DNA of 64,000 nt from Micromonospora luteifusca (GTDB lineage Bacteria; Actinomycetota; Actinomycetes; Mycobacteriales; Micromonosporaceae), in contig NZ_JAFBBP010000001.1 of the NCBI RefSeq assembly GCF_016907275.1, positions 1,054,001 to 1,118,000 of the forward strand, given 5' to 3'. Each line of letters begins with the position of its first letter. The stretch's first letter is position 1. Position numbers and translations under genes: made by a program. Below the pieces are notes generated by a model that saw nothing but the letters and a program-made list of their open reading frames with translations, was not told the origin of the DNA and searched no databases. This document shows positions 1 through 10,096 of this stretch, in pieces.

Positions 1-556
1 TGTCGCGCACCTCGTCGGTCTCGGGCACCGGAGGATCGTCTACGTCAACCACTCGGCTGCCACCTTGGCCAGCGGTTACGGGCCCGCGCTGCGTACCCGT
101 GATGCCTTTGTCGCGGCGATGACCGGGCACGGTCTCGACCCGGTGATGATCCCGGCCGAGGACAGCGCCGCCGGCGGGCGGGCGGCCCTGGCCGCCGCGT
201 TCGCGCAGGCCCCGGAGCTGACCGCCGTGCTGGCCATGAACGAGACCGCGATCTTCGGCATCCTCGGCGAACTGAGCGGCCGTGGGTTGTCGGTGCCCGA
301 CGACGTCTCTGTCGTCTCGATGGTCACCTCGACGCAGGTGGCGGAGCTGGCGACCCCGGCGCTGACCGCGATGACGTCACCCGGTTCGGCCCTCGGTCGG
401 ATCGCGATCGAGGCGCTGCTGCGCCACCTGGATGGCCCGGGCGACCACCGTCACCAGCAACTGCTGCCGTGCGCGTTGGAGATCCGGGGATCGACCGCCG
501 CACCACGGCGGCCGGCATTGGTCACCTCTCGCCCATCGTCGATCGACGGGGGCTGA
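1..556 (+). CDS. LacI-family transcriptional regulator, C-terminal part (5' end outside window)
   Basis: The open frame runs in from the window edge (codons from base 2) and ends at a TGA at 554-556. Residues such as HLVGLGHRRIVYV, then a TAVLAMNE segment and VPDDVSVVSMV, match the effector-binding domain (periplasmic-binding-protein fold) of LacI/GalR regulators. The N-terminal helix-turn-helix is not in the window. It lies directly upstream of a sugar ABC importer and two glycosidases in the same direction, so it is probably their local repressor, releasing DNA when an oligosaccharide binds. The ligand cannot be read from the sequence. The family is clear; the target operon is inference. 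Confidence 0.85.
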   Translation, partial: VAHLVGLGHRRIVYVNHSAATLASGYGPALRTRDAFVAAMTGHGLDPVMIPAEDSAAGGRAALAAAFAQAPELTAVLAMNETAIFGILGELSGRGLSVPDDVSVVSMVTSTQVAELATPALTAMTSPGSALGRIAIEALLRHLDGPGDHRHQQLLPCALEIRGSTAAPRRPALVTSRPSSIDGG

Positions 557-567
557 CCAGCGACAAC

Positions 568-601
568 GGCCCGCCGCCGCGCGGCAACGCGACGACGGGC
601 C
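568..601 (+). terminator. hairpin between regulator and sugar operon
   Basis: A 14-nt arm (568-581) pairs with 588-601 with two mismatches around a 6-nt loop. No U-tract follows. It may end the regulator transcript or attenuate read-through into the importer genes. A -10-like TAGATA (617-622) lies between it and the ribosome binding site of the binding protein, so the operon may have its own promoter. No LacI-type operator palindrome is obvious here. Confidence 0.4.
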
Positions 602-641
602 CAGTGCAGTACCGGCTAGATACTCAACGAGGAGGATAGCA

Positions 642-1946
642 ATGCAGCGATTCCGCCGGCTCGTCGCCGCGCTCGCCCTGGCGGCGACCGCGACGACCAC
701 CGTGGCCGCCTGCGGTGGTGGTGACAACGGGGACGACAGCGGGGCCAAGACCCTGAAGCTCTGGCACTACGAGAGTGAAACCAGCGCCATGGGGGTCGGC
801 TGGAACCGGGCGATCGAGATCTTCAAGACCGAGCACCCGGGCGTCGAGGTGCGCTTCGAGCGCAAGGCGTTCGAGCAGATCCAGCAGAACGCCGGCATGA
901 TCATCAACTCGTCCGAAGGCCCGGACATCATGGAGTACAACAAGGGCAACGCGACCGCCGGTCTGCTCTCCTCCCAGGGCCTGCTCTCCGACCTGAGCGC
1001 CGAGGCCGACAAGCGCGGCTGGGCCGGCAAGCTCAGCCCCAGCCTGCAGACCACCGCCCGTTACAGCGACAAGGGCGTGATGGGCTCGGGCAAGTGGTTC
1101 GGTGTGCCGAACTACGGCGAGTACGTGACGGTCTATTACAACAAGGACCTCTTCGAGCGCAACGGCGTCAAGGTTCCGACCACGATGGCCGACATGACCG
1201 CCGCGATGGACACCTTCGTCGGCAAGGGCATCACCCCGCTGGGCATGGCCGGCGCCGAGTACCCGGCCGGCCAGCTCTTCTACCAGCTGGCCCTGTCCAA
1301 GGCGGACCGGCAGTTCGTCGACAACTACCAGCTCTACAAGAACCCGGTGGACTTCAAGGCCGACCCGCTGAAGTACGGCGCGGCGACCTTCGCCGACTGG
1401 GTGAAGAAGGGCTACGTCGCCAAGGACTCGGCCAGCCTCAAGGCCGAGGACATGGGTACCGCGTTCATCGGCGGCAAGGTTCCGATGATCGTCTCGGGTA
1501 GCTGGTGGTACGGCCGGTTCAAGACCGAGATGAAGGCCAACTGGGACACCTTCCTCTTCCCCGGCAACACCCTGCAGGCCGGCTCCTCCGGCAACCTCTG
1601 GGTGGTTCCGGAGAACAGCAAGGCCAAGAGCCTGGCGTACGACTTCATCGACATCACCCTGCGTCCGGAGATCCAGGACCTGATCGGCAACAACGGTGGT
1701 GTTCCGGTCGCCGCTGACGCGTCGAAGATCAGCGACCCGAAGGACCGCAAGCTGATCGAGGACTTCAACACGGTCAGCAAGTCCGACGGGCTCGCCTTCT
1801 ACCCGGACTGGCCGGTCCCCGGCTACTACGACGTGCTGGTGGGTGGATTCCAGGGCCTGATCAACGGCTCCAAGTCGCCCGACCAGGTCCTCGACTCGAT
1901 CGCCAAGCCGTACGCGGATGGCGTCAAGGAGATCACCGGCAAGTGA
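642..1946 (+). CDS. Sugar ABC transporter substrate-binding lipoprotein
   Basis: A 434-aa family 1 extracellular solute-binding protein (SBP_bac_1) that captures an oligosaccharide outside the cell and delivers it to the two permeases encoded next. The N-terminus has basic residues, a hydrophobic stretch and a lipobox TVAAC, with Cys24 as the predicted lipidated residue. The start is the ATG placed 6 nt after GGAGG (631-635); the open frame extends further upstream into the regulator gene, but that part has no signal peptide logic. No ATPase gene follows, as is usual for actinobacterial CUT1 importers that share an MsiK-type ATPase encoded elsewhere. The downstream alpha-xylosidase and beta-glucosidase suggest a xyloglucan-type or related oligosaccharide. 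The substrate is inferred, the family is firm. Confidence 0.9.
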   Translation: MQRFRRLVAALALAATATTTVAACGGGDNGDDSGAKTLKLWHYESETSAMGVGWNRAIEIFKTEHPGVEVRFERKAFEQIQQNAGMIINSSEGPDIMEYNKGNATAGLLSSQGLLSDLSAEADKRGWAGKLSPSLQTTARYSDKGVMGSGKWFGVPNYGEYVTVYYNKDLFERNGVKVPTTMADMTAAMDTFVGKGITPLGMAGAEYPAGQLFYQLALSKADRQFVDNYQLYKNPVDFKADPLKYGAATFADWVKKGYVAKDSASLKAEDMGTAFIGGKVPMIVSGSWWYGRFKTEMKANWDTFLFPGNTLQAGSSGNLWVVPENSKAKSLAYDFIDITLRPEIQDLIGNNGGVPVAADASKISDPKDRKLIEDFNTVSKSDGLAFYPDWPVPGYYDVLVGGFQGLINGSKSPDQVLDSIAKPYADGVKEITGK

Positions 1947-2013
1947 CACGGCGAGCGGCGGGCGCGGCCGGCACGACCGGCGCGTCCGCCCGCCCCGCCG
2001 GGAAGGATCTTCC

Positions 2014-2982
2014 ATGGCAGTCTCCGAGACGGTCGCCGCGGTTCAGCCTGCGGCGACTCCGACCCAGCCCAAACCCGGCCGCAAACGTCGCGGCCGCAAC
2101 GCGGCGTACTGGCTCTACCTGCTCCCCGGAGCGGTGCTCTTCATCCTGGTCATCGGCGCACCGCTGGTCGGCACCCTCTACCTGTCGCTGACCAAGTGGT
2201 CCGGCATCGGCGACCCTCGCTGGGTCGGCCTGGACAACTACCAGCAGTTGCTGCACGACGACGTGTTCTGGGCGTCGTTCCGCAACACCGTCTGGATGCT
2301 CGTCGCGATGGTGGTGGTGCCCACCCTGCTCGGGCTGCTGCTCGCCGCGGTGCTCTTCGACGTCATCGGCCGCCGGTTCAAGCCCCGCACCGCCGCCGCG
2401 CTGCGGGCCGCGTTCTACCTTCCGCAGGTGCTGCCCGTCGTGGTGGCCGGCATCGTCTGGGGCTGGATCCTGCGCCCCGACGGCGCCTTCAACAGCCTGC
2501 TCGACGCGGTCGGTCTCGGCGCGCTACGCCACGACTGGCTCGGCGATCCGGACACTGCTCTGCCGGCCGTGATGGCGGTGATGATCTGGGTGCAGATCGG
2601 CTACCCGGTGGTCGTCTTCATGGCGGCGTTGCAGCGGGTCGACCCCGAGTTGTACGAGGCGGCCGAGGTCGACGGCGCGAACTGGGTCCACCGGTTCCGG
2701 GCGATCACACTCCCGCAGATCCGGCCGGAAACCTTCGTGGTGGCCCTGACCTGCACCATCGCCGCGCTGAAGGTGTTCGGGCCGATCTTCGCCCTGACCC
2801 GGGGCGGCCCGGAGAACGCCACCAACGTGCCGAGTTACTTCGCTTACTACACGTTCTTCAAGAAGCTGCAGGTCGGCTACGGCTCCGCGATCTCCACGGT
2901 GCTGACCCTGATCATCGTTGTGGTGGCCGTGCTCTTCATCTGGATGCAGGCTCGCAGCGAGCGCCGGGACCGGGGGTTCTGA
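2014..2982 (+). CDS. Sugar ABC transporter permease (MalF type)
   Basis: A 322-aa CUT1 permease. A basic N-terminus (GRKRRGRN) precedes the first membrane helix, YLLPGAVLFILV. The cytoplasmic EAA loop that contacts the ATPase is visible as EAAEVDGANW followed by ITLPQIRPE. About six membrane segments are expected for the family. The start ATG follows GGAAGGA at 2001-2007. It lies 67 nt after the binding-protein gene and almost abuts the next permease, with 1 nt between stop and start. It forms a heterodimeric channel with that partner. Confidence 0.9.
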   Translation: MAVSETVAAVQPAATPTQPKPGRKRRGRNAAYWLYLLPGAVLFILVIGAPLVGTLYLSLTKWSGIGDPRWVGLDNYQQLLHDDVFWASFRNTVWMLVAMVVVPTLLGLLLAAVLFDVIGRRFKPRTAAALRAAFYLPQVLPVVVAGIVWGWILRPDGAFNSLLDAVGLGALRHDWLGDPDTALPAVMAVMIWVQIGYPVVVFMAALQRVDPELYEAAEVDGANWVHRFRAITLPQIRPETFVVALTCTIAALKVFGPIFALTRGGPENATNVPSYFAYYTFFKKLQVGYGSAISTVLTLIIVVVAVLFIWMQARSERRDRGF

Positions 2983-2983
2983 G

Positions 2984-3856
2984 ATGGCCGTCATCACTCC
3001 GGCGCCGGTCCGGGGGCCGGTACGCGATCGGCACCACCGCGGCGTCAGCCGCTGGATCGTGCTCGCCCTGGTCGTCCTCGGCGCGCTGGTCATGCTGGTG
3101 CCGTTCGCGTTCATGCTGCTCAACGCGTTCAAGTCGCCCGGCGACTACTCGTCGGCCGGCCCGCTGAGCTGGCCGACGGAGTTCTACACCAAGGGTCTGC
3201 GGACGTACTGGACCGAGGTGAACTTCCCGCTCAAGCTCTGGAACTCGACGCTCATCGCCGGCTCCGTGGCCGTGCTCGGCGTGGCCGTGTCGCTGCTCAA
3301 CGCGTACGCCCTGGGCATCGGCCGGGTCCGCGGCCGGCTCTGGATCGTCGGTCTCTTCCTGCTGGCCAACATGCTGCCGCAGGAGGCGCTGATCTACCCG
3401 CTGTACTACGTGGCCAAGGCGATCGGTCTCTACAACACCCAACTCTCGGTGATCATCATCTTCACCGTGATCCAGAGCGCGTTCGGCACCTACCTGCTCG
3501 CCTCGGTGATGGGCACGTTCCCGCGCTCGCTGCTCGAGGCCGCGGCGCTGGACGGGGCCGGCAAGTGGACGGTGCTGTGGCGGGTGGTCTTCCCGAACCT
3601 GCGGCCCACCCTCGCGGTGCTGCTCATCTTCTTCTTCATCTGGACCTGGAACGAGTTCCTGATCCCGCTGGTCATGCTGATCGACAACCAGACGCAGACC
3701 ATCCCGGTCGCGTTGGCGTCGCTGCAGGGCGACCGGCTGATGGACGCTCCGACCACCAACGCCGGCGCGCTGATCAGTCTGGTGCCGGCCATCCTCTTCT
3801 TCCTCATCTTCCAGCGCACCCTGGCGCGCGGCATCACGGCAGGAGCCGAGAAGTGA
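2984..3856 (+). CDS. Sugar ABC transporter permease (MalG type)
   Basis: A 290-aa inner-membrane permease, the second half of the import channel. The EAA loop reads EAAALDGAGKW, then VVFPNLRPT. The first helix, VLALVVLGALVMLVPFAFML, follows a basic N-terminal tail. The C-terminus [14 protein letters not shown] is the classic end of MalG-like proteins. The start ATG is 1 nt after the upstream stop and the end overlaps the next gene by 4 nt, so translation is probably coupled along the operon. Confidence 0.9.
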   Translation: MAVITPAPVRGPVRDRHHRGVSRWIVLALVVLGALVMLVPFAFMLLNAFKSPGDYSSAGPLSWPTEFYTKGLRTYWTEVNFPLKLWNSTLIAGSVAVLGVAVSLLNAYALGIGRVRGRLWIVGLFLLANMLPQEALIYPLYYVAKAIGLYNTQLSVIIIFTVIQSAFGTYLLASVMGTFPRSLLEAAALDGAGKWTVLWRVVFPNLRPTLAVLLIFFFIWTWNEFLIPLVMLIDNQTQTIPVALASLQGDRLMDAPTTNAGALISLVPAILFFLIFQRTLARGITAGAEK

Positions 3857-6084
3857 AGTTCACCGACGGGTACTGGCAGCTGCGCCCCGGCGTCAGCGTC
3901 CTGCGCCCCGGCATCGTGGAATCGGTCGAGCCGGACGATCGCGGCTTCACCGTCTTCGCCCCGACCGGTCAGATCACCGGACGCGGCGACACCCTCAACC
4001 GTCCCCTCGTCACCGTCCGGTTCTTCTCCCCCGCCCCCGGCGTCATCGGGGTCACCGTCGCCCACCACACCGGCGGGCTGCCCCGCGAGCCGCACTTCGG
4101 GCTGAACACCGACGAGACGCACCCGGTCACCGTCGACGTCACCGGGATCAGCGCGACGCTGACCACCGGTGAGCTGACCGCGCGCGTCGCGCTCGTCGAC
4201 GGGTGGCGGGTCGACTTCCTGCACGGCGACCGGCTGGTCACCGCGTCCACCGAGCGCAGCATCGGCGTCGTCACCGACGCCGAGGGCCGCCCGCACGTGC
4301 ACGAGCGGCTCGCGCTGGGTGTCGGTGAGACGGTGTACGGGTTGGGCGAGCGCTTCGGCCCGTTCGTCAAGAACGGGCAGACGGTCGACATCTGGAACGC
4401 CGACGGTGGCACCGCCAGCGAGCAGGCGTACAAGAACGTGCCGTTCTACCTCAGCAGCGCCGGCTACGGGGTGTTCGTGGACCACCCGGAGCACGTGTCG
4501 TTCGAGGTCGGCTCCGAGGTCGTCACGCAGACCCAGTTCAGCGTCGAGGGGCAGTCGCTCACCTACTACGTCATCGACGGGCCCAACCCGAAGGACGTAC
4601 TGCGCCGCTACACCGCGCTCACCGGCCGGCCGGCCCGGATCCCCGCCTGGTCGTACGGGTTGTGGCTGTCCACCTCGTTCACCACCTCGTACGACGAGAA
4701 GACGGTGACCGAGTTCGTCGACGGGATGGCCGAGCGCGGGCTGCCGCTGTCGGTGTTCCACTTCGACTGTTTCTGGATGCGCCAGTTCCACTGGGTCGAC
4801 TTCGTCTGGGACCCGGCGACCTTCCCCGACCCGGAGGGAATGCTGCGCCGACTGCACGAGCGTGACCTGAAGGTGTGCGTCTGGATCAACCCGTACATCG
4901 CGCAGCGCTCGTACCTGTTCGAGGAGGGCCGCGAGGCCGGCTACCTGGTCCGCAACCCGGACGGGTCGGTCTGGCAGTGGGACAAGTGGCAGGCCGGCAT
5001 GGCGCTCGTCGACTTCACCAACCCGGATGCGGTCCGCTGGTTCACCGGCAAGCTCAAGGCGCTGCTCGACATGGGCGTCGACTGCTTCAAGACCGACTTC
5101 GGTGAGCGCATCCCGACCGACGTGGTGTGGCACGACGGCTCGGACCCGCAGCGGATGCACAACTACTACTCCTACCTCTACAACAAGGCCGTCTTCGAGT
5201 TGCTGGAGGCGGAGCGCGGGAAGGGCGAGGCGGTGCTGTTCGCCCGCTCCGCGACCGCCGGTGGGCAGCAGTTCCCGGTGCACTGGGGCGGGGACTGCGA
5301 GTCGACGTTCGTCGCGATGGCCGAGTCGCTGCGCGGCGGGTTGTCGTTGGCCGCGTCCGGCTTCGGCTACTGGAGCCACGACATCGGCGGCTTCGAGGGC
5401 ACCCCCGACTCGGCCGTGTTCAAGCGGTGGGTCGCCTTCGGGTTGCTCTCGTCGCACTCGCGGCTGCACGGTTCCGGCTCGTACCGGGTGCCGTGGGCAT
5501 TCGACGACGAGGCCGTCGACGTGCTGCGGCACTTCACCCAGCTCAAGCTCCGCCTGATGCCGTACCTCGCGGCCGCCGCGCAGGAGGCACACCGCGACGG
5601 TACGCCGGTGATGCGGCCGATGATCCTGGAGTTTCCGGACGACCCGGCCACGGCGTACCTGGACCGGCAGTACATGCTCGGCCCCGACGTGCTGGTCGCT
5701 CCGGTGCTCAGCGCCGACGGCGACGTCACCTACTACGTGCCCGCCGGCACCTGGACGCACCTGGTCACCGGCGCGCAGGTCACCGGCCCGGCGTGGGTCA
5801 GCGAGAAGCACGGGTTCGACAGCCTGCCGGTGCTGGCCCGGCCCGGCGCGGTCATCCCGTTCGGCTCCCGCAACGACCGACCGGACTACGAGTGGGCCGA
5901 CGATGTGCGGCTGCGGCTGTACGCACCGACCGAGGGGCAGCGGACCCGGGTACGGGTACCGTCACCCGGGGACGGCCCGGGCGCCGAGTTCGACGTGCGC
6001 TACGAGGATGGGACTGCCAGTGCCGAATTGGTCGCTGGCACCTCGACGGGCCACATCTGCGAGATCCAGGGGATTGAACGATGA
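3853..6084 (+). CDS. GH31 alpha-xylosidase (YicI-like)
   Basis: A 743-aa glycoside hydrolase family 31 enzyme. The nucleophile motif is [11 protein letters not shown] (Asp at the centre), and the acid/base Asp is expected in HWGGD, as in E. coli Yic[12 protein letters not shown] also matches the YicI subgroup. Such enzymes remove non-reducing-end alpha-1,6-xylosyl units from xyloglucan oligosaccharides. No signal peptide is seen, so it should act in the cytoplasm on imported sugars. The GTG start overlaps the permease stop by 4 nt (GTGA) with AGGAG just upstream; the frame stays open for 96 more codons upstream inside the permease gene, which is a shadow. An alpha-glucosidase specificity cannot be excluded from motifs alone. 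Confidence 0.88.
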   Translation: MKFTDGYWQLRPGVSVLRPGIVESVEPDDRGFTVFAPTGQITGRGDTLNRPLVTVRFFSPAPGVIGVTVAHHTGGLPREPHFGLNTDETHPVTVDVTGISATLTTGELTARVALVDGWRVDFLHGDRLVTASTERSIGVVTDAEGRPHVHERLALGVGETVYGLGERFGPFVKNGQTVDIWNADGGTASEQAYKNVPFYLSSAGYGVFVDHPEHVSFEVGSEVVTQTQFSVEGQSLTYYVIDGPNPKDVLRRYTALTGRPARIPAWSYGLWLSTSFTTSYDEKTVTEFVDGMAERGLPLSVFHFDCFWMRQFHWVDFVWDPATFPDPEGMLRRLHERDLKVCVWINPYIAQRSYLFEEGREAGYLVRNPDGSVWQWDKWQAGMALVDFTNPDAVRWFTGKLKALLDMGVDCFKTDFGERIPTDVVWHDGSDPQRMHNYYSYLYNKAVFELLEAERGKGEAVLFARSATAGGQQFPVHWGGDCESTFVAMAESLRGGLSLAASGFGYWSHDIGGFEGTPDSAVFKRWVAFGLLSSHSRLHGSGSYRVPWAFDDEAVDVLRHFTQLKLRLMPYLAAAAQEAHRDGTPVMRPMILEFPDDPATAYLDRQYMLGPDVLVAPVLSADGDVTYYVPAGTWTHLVTGAQVTGPAWVSEKHGFDSLPVLARPGAVIPFGSRNDRPDYEWADDVRLRLYAPTEGQRTRVRVPSPGDGPGAEFDVRYEDGTASAELVAGTSTGHICEIQGIER

Positions 6085-7490
6085 CGCAACACCACTTCCC
6101 GGAAGGCTTCGTCTGGGGGTCGGCGACGGCGGCGTACCAGATCGAGGGCGCGGTCACCGAGGATGGGCGAGGACCGTCCATCTGGGACACCTACAGCCAC
6201 ACGCCCGGTCGGACGCTGAACGGCGACACCGGCGACGTGGCGGCAGACCACTACCACCGGTGGGCTGACGACCTCGGGCACATCAGCGACCTCGGGCTCA
6301 GCGCGTACCGGTTCTCCATCGCCTGGCCGCGGGTGCAGCCGGGTGGCTCGGGCCGGTTCAACCAGGCGGGCATCGACTTCTACTCGCGGCTGGTGGACGG
6401 TCTGTTGGAGCGGGGCGTCCGCCCGGTGGCGACCATGTACCACTGGGACCTGCCGCAGGAGTTGGAGGACGCCGGCGGCTGGGCGGTGCGGGAGACCGCG
6501 CTGCGTTTCCAGGAGTACGCGGCGGGCATCGTCGGTGCGCTGGGCGACCGGGTGCACACCTGGACGACGCTCAACGAGCCGTGGTGCTCGGCGTACCTGG
6601 GTTACGCCTCCGGTGTGCACGCGCCGGGCCGGACGGAGCCGGCGGCGGCGCTGGCCGCGGTGCACCACCTCAACCTCGCGCACGGGTTGGCCGGCCGCGT
6701 GGTCCGGGAGTTGGCCCCGGCGGCCGAGCTGTCGGTGACGCTGAACCTGCACGTCATCCGGGGGGCGTCGGACTCGGCCGAGGACCAGGACGCGGTACGG
6801 CGGATCGACGCGTTGGCCAACCGGGCGTTCCTCGGCCCGATGCTCGACGGGGCGTACCCGGCCGACCTGCTGGCCGACACCGCATCCGTCACCGACTGGT
6901 CGTTCGTTCGCGAGGGCGACGAGAAGCTGATCGCGGTGCCGCTCGACGTGCTCGGGGTCAACTACTACTCAAGCACCCTGGTCCGGGCCTGGGACGGGGT
7001 GTCGGTGCGCTCCGATGCCGACGGGCACGGCGCTTCGGCCTCGACCCCGTGGGTCGCCGCCGACAACGTCGACTTCCTGCCGCAGCCCGGCCCGTACACG
7101 GCGATGGGTTGGAACATCGACCCGCCGGCCCTGACCGAGCTGCTGCTGCGCCTGCGGCACGAGTACCCGAACCAGCCGATGATGATCACCGAGAACGGCG
7201 CCGCGTTCGACGACGTCGTGTCGGCCGACGGCCAGATCCACGACGACCGGCGGATCGACTACCTGCGCCGGCACATCGGCGCGATGGCCGACGCCCGCGC
7301 GCAGGGCGCGGACGTGCGCGGTTACTTCGTCTGGTCGCTGCTGGACAACTTCGAGTGGGGCTACGGCTACGACCGCCGCTTCGGCATCATCCGGGTCGAC
7401 TACGACACCCAGGTACGCACCTGGAAGGACAGCGCCCACTGGTACCAGCGGCTCGCCGCCACCGGGCAGCTGGACGAGGCACCGGAGTAA
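6081..7490 (+). CDS. GH1 beta-glucosidase
   Basis: A 469-aa glycoside hydrolase family 1 enzyme of normal length. The acid/base Glu lies in TLNEPW and the nucleophile Glu in ITENG; the N-terminal [19 protein letters not shown] is the GH1 hallmark. There is no signal peptide, so it is intracellular. The ATG overlaps the stop of the alpha-xylosidase gene by 4 nt. The pairing makes sense: the GH31 enzyme trims xylose and this enzyme then cuts the beta-linked glucose backbone of the imported oligosaccharide. Activity on beta-galactoside, beta-xyloside or cellobiose is also possible in the family. Confidence 0.92.
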   Translation: MTQHHFPEGFVWGSATAAYQIEGAVTEDGRGPSIWDTYSHTPGRTLNGDTGDVAADHYHRWADDLGHISDLGLSAYRFSIAWPRVQPGGSGRFNQAGIDFYSRLVDGLLERGVRPVATMYHWDLPQELEDAGGWAVRETALRFQEYAAGIVGALGDRVHTWTTLNEPWCSAYLGYASGVHAPGRTEPAAALAAVHHLNLAHGLAGRVVRELAPAAELSVTLNLHVIRGASDSAEDQDAVRRIDALANRAFLGPMLDGAYPADLLADTASVTDWSFVREGDEKLIAVPLDVLGVNYYSSTLVRAWDGVSVRSDADGHGASASTPWVAADNVDFLPQPGPYTAMGWNIDPPALTELLLRLRHEYPNQPMMITENGAAFDDVVSADGQIHDDRRIDYLRRHIGAMADARAQGADVRGYFVWSLLDNFEWGYGYDRRFGIIRVDYDTQVRTWKDSAHWYQRLAATGQLDEAPE

Positions 7491-7557
7491 AACCACCCAC
7501 CCCAGCGGCAGCGCCGCCCTGCCTCGCAGCAGGGCGGCGCGGACGCGGGTGGGTTTA
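7488..7557. terminator. Bidirectional terminator between convergent genes
   Basis: Nested inverted repeats: an inner perfect 11-bp GC stem (7511-7521 with 7530-7540, 8-nt loop) and an outer 11-bp arm pair (7488-7498 with 7547-7557, one mismatch) that has A/T-rich outer ends containing AAAA and TTT. It overlaps the stop codons of the GH1 gene and of the converging nucleotidyltransferase gene, so it can serve both strands. Confidence 0.75.
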
Positions 7558-8184
7558 GACACCTACACGCTGCGGCGGGACGGTCAGGCCATAGAGCGCC
7601 ATCAACTCGGGGGTGTCGACCCGGCTGCCGTCGGCTACCGAGTCGCAGGCGATGTCGACGATCTGGTCCTTGTGCGCCAGCAGGTACGGCCGGGCGCCCA
7701 CGTCGGCGCTGGCCAGCGTGGCGATCCCGGGCCAGTGCCGACGGCCGAAGAGCATCGGGTAGCCGCGCAGCCCGTCGTAGGTGGCACAGACCAGCACGTC
7801 CGGATACGGCAACGCGGCCACCCGGCGGACCGCTGCGGCGGTCAGGCCCGGCATGTCGACGGGAACCACCACCACCGCCTCGACTCCCTCGTCGTCCATT
7901 GCGGCCAGACCGGCCCGGATCGACGAGCCGACCCCGGTGCCCCACGCCTTGTTGATCACTACGGTGGCCTTGCCCAGGTCGGCGGTTTCCCGGACCTGGT
8001 CAGCGGCGGCACCCAGCACGACCACGATCTGCTCGCAGCCCGCCGTGGTCATCGTGTCGATCATCTGGTTGACCAGGGGCTTCTCGCCCTGGTGCAGCAG
8101 CGCCTCGGGACCACCGATCCGTCGTCCCCCGCCCGCGGCGATGATCATTCCTGCGATCCGGTTCAGCTGCGCCCCCTCAACCAT
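7555..8184 (-). CDS. MobA-like NTP transferase (nucleotidyltransferase)
   Basis: A 209-aa Rossmann-like nucleotidyltransferase (MobA/MocA superfamily). IIAAGGGRRIGG is the NTP-binding loop and VPVDMPGLT the metal-binding segment. Related enzymes add CMP or GMP to molybdenum cofactor or other cofactors. The lysine normally found in the xGGPKALL segment is a glutamate here (GGPEALL), so activity may be changed or lost. No molybdenum genes are nearby, so the role stays open. I chose the ATG before VEGAQLNRIAG; an upstream in-frame GTG and longer forms exist, and the best GGAGG lies about 25 nt upstream of this ATG. Confidence 0.7.
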   Translation of the reverse strand: MVEGAQLNRIAGMIIAAGGGRRIGGPEALLHQGEKPLVNQMIDTMTTAGCEQIVVVLGAAADQVRETADLGKATVVINKAWGTGVGSSIRAGLAAMDDEGVEAVVVVPVDMPGLTAAAVRRVAALPYPDVLVCATYDGLRGYPMLFGRRHWPGIATLASADVGARPYLLAHKDQIVDIACDSVADGSRVDTPELMALYGLTVPPQRVGV

Positions 8185-8320
8185 GGGAGCGACCGCGACC
8201 GATCCGCCCCCTCCTACGGACACTGCAACGAGGACGGCCGGCCGAGAGTAGCGGGGCGAAAAGGAGAAATAGCACAACCGTTACACGCCCCGGCACCTCC
8301 CGGTACGGACACAATGCCCG

Positions 8321-10000
8321 TCAGGCGGCGTCGGCGTAGCAGTCGACGATGGACAGGTCCAGCGGGAACCGGACCGGCGTCGCACCGAACAGCAGCGCGG
8401 AGGCCCGCTCACCGGAGCGGGTGACAGCCTCGGCGACCGCGGCAGCCTGATCGGCGGGAGCGTGCACGATCACCTCATCGTGCTGGAAGAACACCAGCTC
8501 CGCGTCGGTGCCGGCCAACTCCGTACGCAACGTCGCCAGCAACGTGGAGGCCCACTCGGCGGCGGTCGCCTGGATGACGAAGTTACGCGTGAAGCGCCCC
8601 CGGGACCGCGCGGCCCGGGCCCGGGGACTGTGCGGGTCGGCCGCCCCGTCCGGATCGGACGGCGCGTCGTCGGGATCACCGAACCCGAGCGAACCGGGTG
8701 GACACGTCCGCCCCAGCCACGACCGCACCAACCCGCCCGCCTCACCGGTGCGCGCCGCCGCCTCGACGTAACCGAACGCCGTCGGGTAACTGCGCTTCAG
8801 CACGGCCAACGCGGGCACCGCGGCGCCACCGGTCTGCCCGTACATCGCGCCGAGCAGGGCCACCTTGGCCTTGGCCCGGTCACCGCCGAACGAGTCGCGG
8901 GCCAGTGCGGCGTAGAGGTCGCCGGCCCCACCCGCCGCCGCCAGTCGGGCGTCACCGGAGACAGCGGCGAGCACCCGGGGCTCCAACTGGCCGGCGTCGG
9001 CGACCACCAACCGCCAGCCCGGATCGGCCATCACCGCACGCCGGATCACCTTCGGGATCTGCAGCGCGCCACCACCCCGGGTGGCCCAGCGGCCGGAGAC
9101 CACCCCGCCCGGCACGTACTCCGGTTGGAACCGGCCACCCTGCACCCACTGCTCGCGCCACGACCAGCTGTGCGCCGTCCAGATCCGGTAGAGCTCCTTG
9201 TATTCCAGCACGAGCGGCACCGCCGGATGGTCCACCCCGCGCAGCACCCAGGCCCGGGTGTTGGGTAGCTCCACCCCGACCCGGGCGAACGCCTTCAACA
9301 GCTCGGCCGGGGAGTCGGCGTGCAAACGACGTACGCCGAACGCGTCCGCGATCTGGGCTGCCAGGTCGGCCAGTCGGCGGGGCGGCCCACCGACCGGGGA
9401 CGCCTCACCGAGCAGCTCGGTGAGGATCTCGTCGTGCACGTCGGCGCGCCAGGGCAGCCCGGCGGCGCCCATCTCCACAGCGACCAGCGCGCCGGCCGAC
9501 TCGGCGGCCACCAGCAACCGGAACCGGCCCGGGTGCTCGGTGGCAGCGATGCGGGCGAGTTGGTCGGCGTACACCTGGGTCAGGGCGTCGATGCCCGGCC
9601 CCGGCGGGCCGGGCAGCGTGTCGAAGAGCGCGCCCTGGCCGTGCCCGGGAGGCGCTGCGGCGCGCGGCGGTGGGTCGGGTGGCACCGCCACGCCGGTCAA
9701 CCGGGCCCAGGCGGCGGCCAGTGACCGGGGCTCGCCCCAGCGGCCGGCGTGCCCGAGCAGCAGCGCCTCGGTCAACTCCACGTCGTGGCACCGGTCGACC
9801 CGGACGCCGGCGCGCAGCAGCCCCGGGTAGACGGATGCGGCGGTCGACCAGACCCAGCGTGGGTGCTCGGCGGCCTCCCGCGCGGCGACGGCGGCGACCA
9901 GGTCGGCGACGATCTCCGTCGCGCCGGCCGGTCGGCCGGCGGCGTCCAGCGGGCACAGCACTCCCCCACCCCGCTCATCAGCCACCACCGCCACCAGCAC
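8321..10000 (-). CDS. Family A DNA polymerase with N-terminal exonuclease-like region
   Basis: About 559 aa, matching the actinobacterial family named bifunctional 3'-5' exonuclease/DNA polymerase. Polymerase motif A is VVADAGQLEPRVLA, motif B is RAKAKVALLGAMYGQ and motif C is FFQHDEVIVH with the catalytic HDE. There is no 5' nuclease domain, so it is not the main PolI; a repair or translesion role is plausible but not shown. The chosen GTG starts 7 nt after the minus-strand -10-like CAGAAT (10008-10013), which suggests leaderless translation. A longer frame reaches 10117 but would overlap the divergent exporter gene. Confidence 0.82.
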   Translation of the reverse strand: MLVAVVADERGGGVLCPLDAAGRPAGATEIVADLVAAVAAREAAEHPRWVWSTAASVYPGLLRAGVRVDRCHDVELTEALLLGHAGRWGEPRSLAAAWARLTGVAVPPDPPPRAAAPPGHGQGALFDTLPGPPGPGIDALTQVYADQLARIAATEHPGRFRLLVAAESAGALVAVEMGAAGLPWRADVHDEILTELLGEASPVGGPPRRLADLAAQIADAFGVRRLHADSPAELLKAFARVGVELPNTRAWVLRGVDHPAVPLVLEYKELYRIWTAHSWSWREQWVQGGRFQPEYVPGGVVSGRWATRGGGALQIPKVIRRAVMADPGWRLVVADAGQLEPRVLAAVSGDARLAAAGGAGDLYAALARDSFGGDRAKAKVALLGAMYGQTGGAAVPALAVLKRSYPTAFGYVEAAARTGEAGGLVRSWLGRTCPPGSLGFGDPDDAPSDPDGAADPHSPRARAARSRGRFTRNFVIQATAAEWASTLLATLRTELAGTDAELVFFQHDEVIVHAPADQAAAVAEAVTRSGERASALLFGATPVRFPLDLSIVDCYADAA

Positions 10001-10096
10001 GAACGCGATTCTGCCCCTCCCCTCTGACAGGAAGTGAGACGCTCCCCAGGTTTGCCGGGTCGGTGGGCTGTCGGAGCGGACCGGTAGCGTGACGTG

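Noticed and set aside
3490..5811. Very long open frame of 773 codons on the minus strand under the alpha-xylosidase gene
   Set aside because: Its protein is a repetitive Arg/Val/Gly/Asp mixture with no motif, and it is antisense to a gene with full GH31 motifs. High GC makes such shadow frames common.
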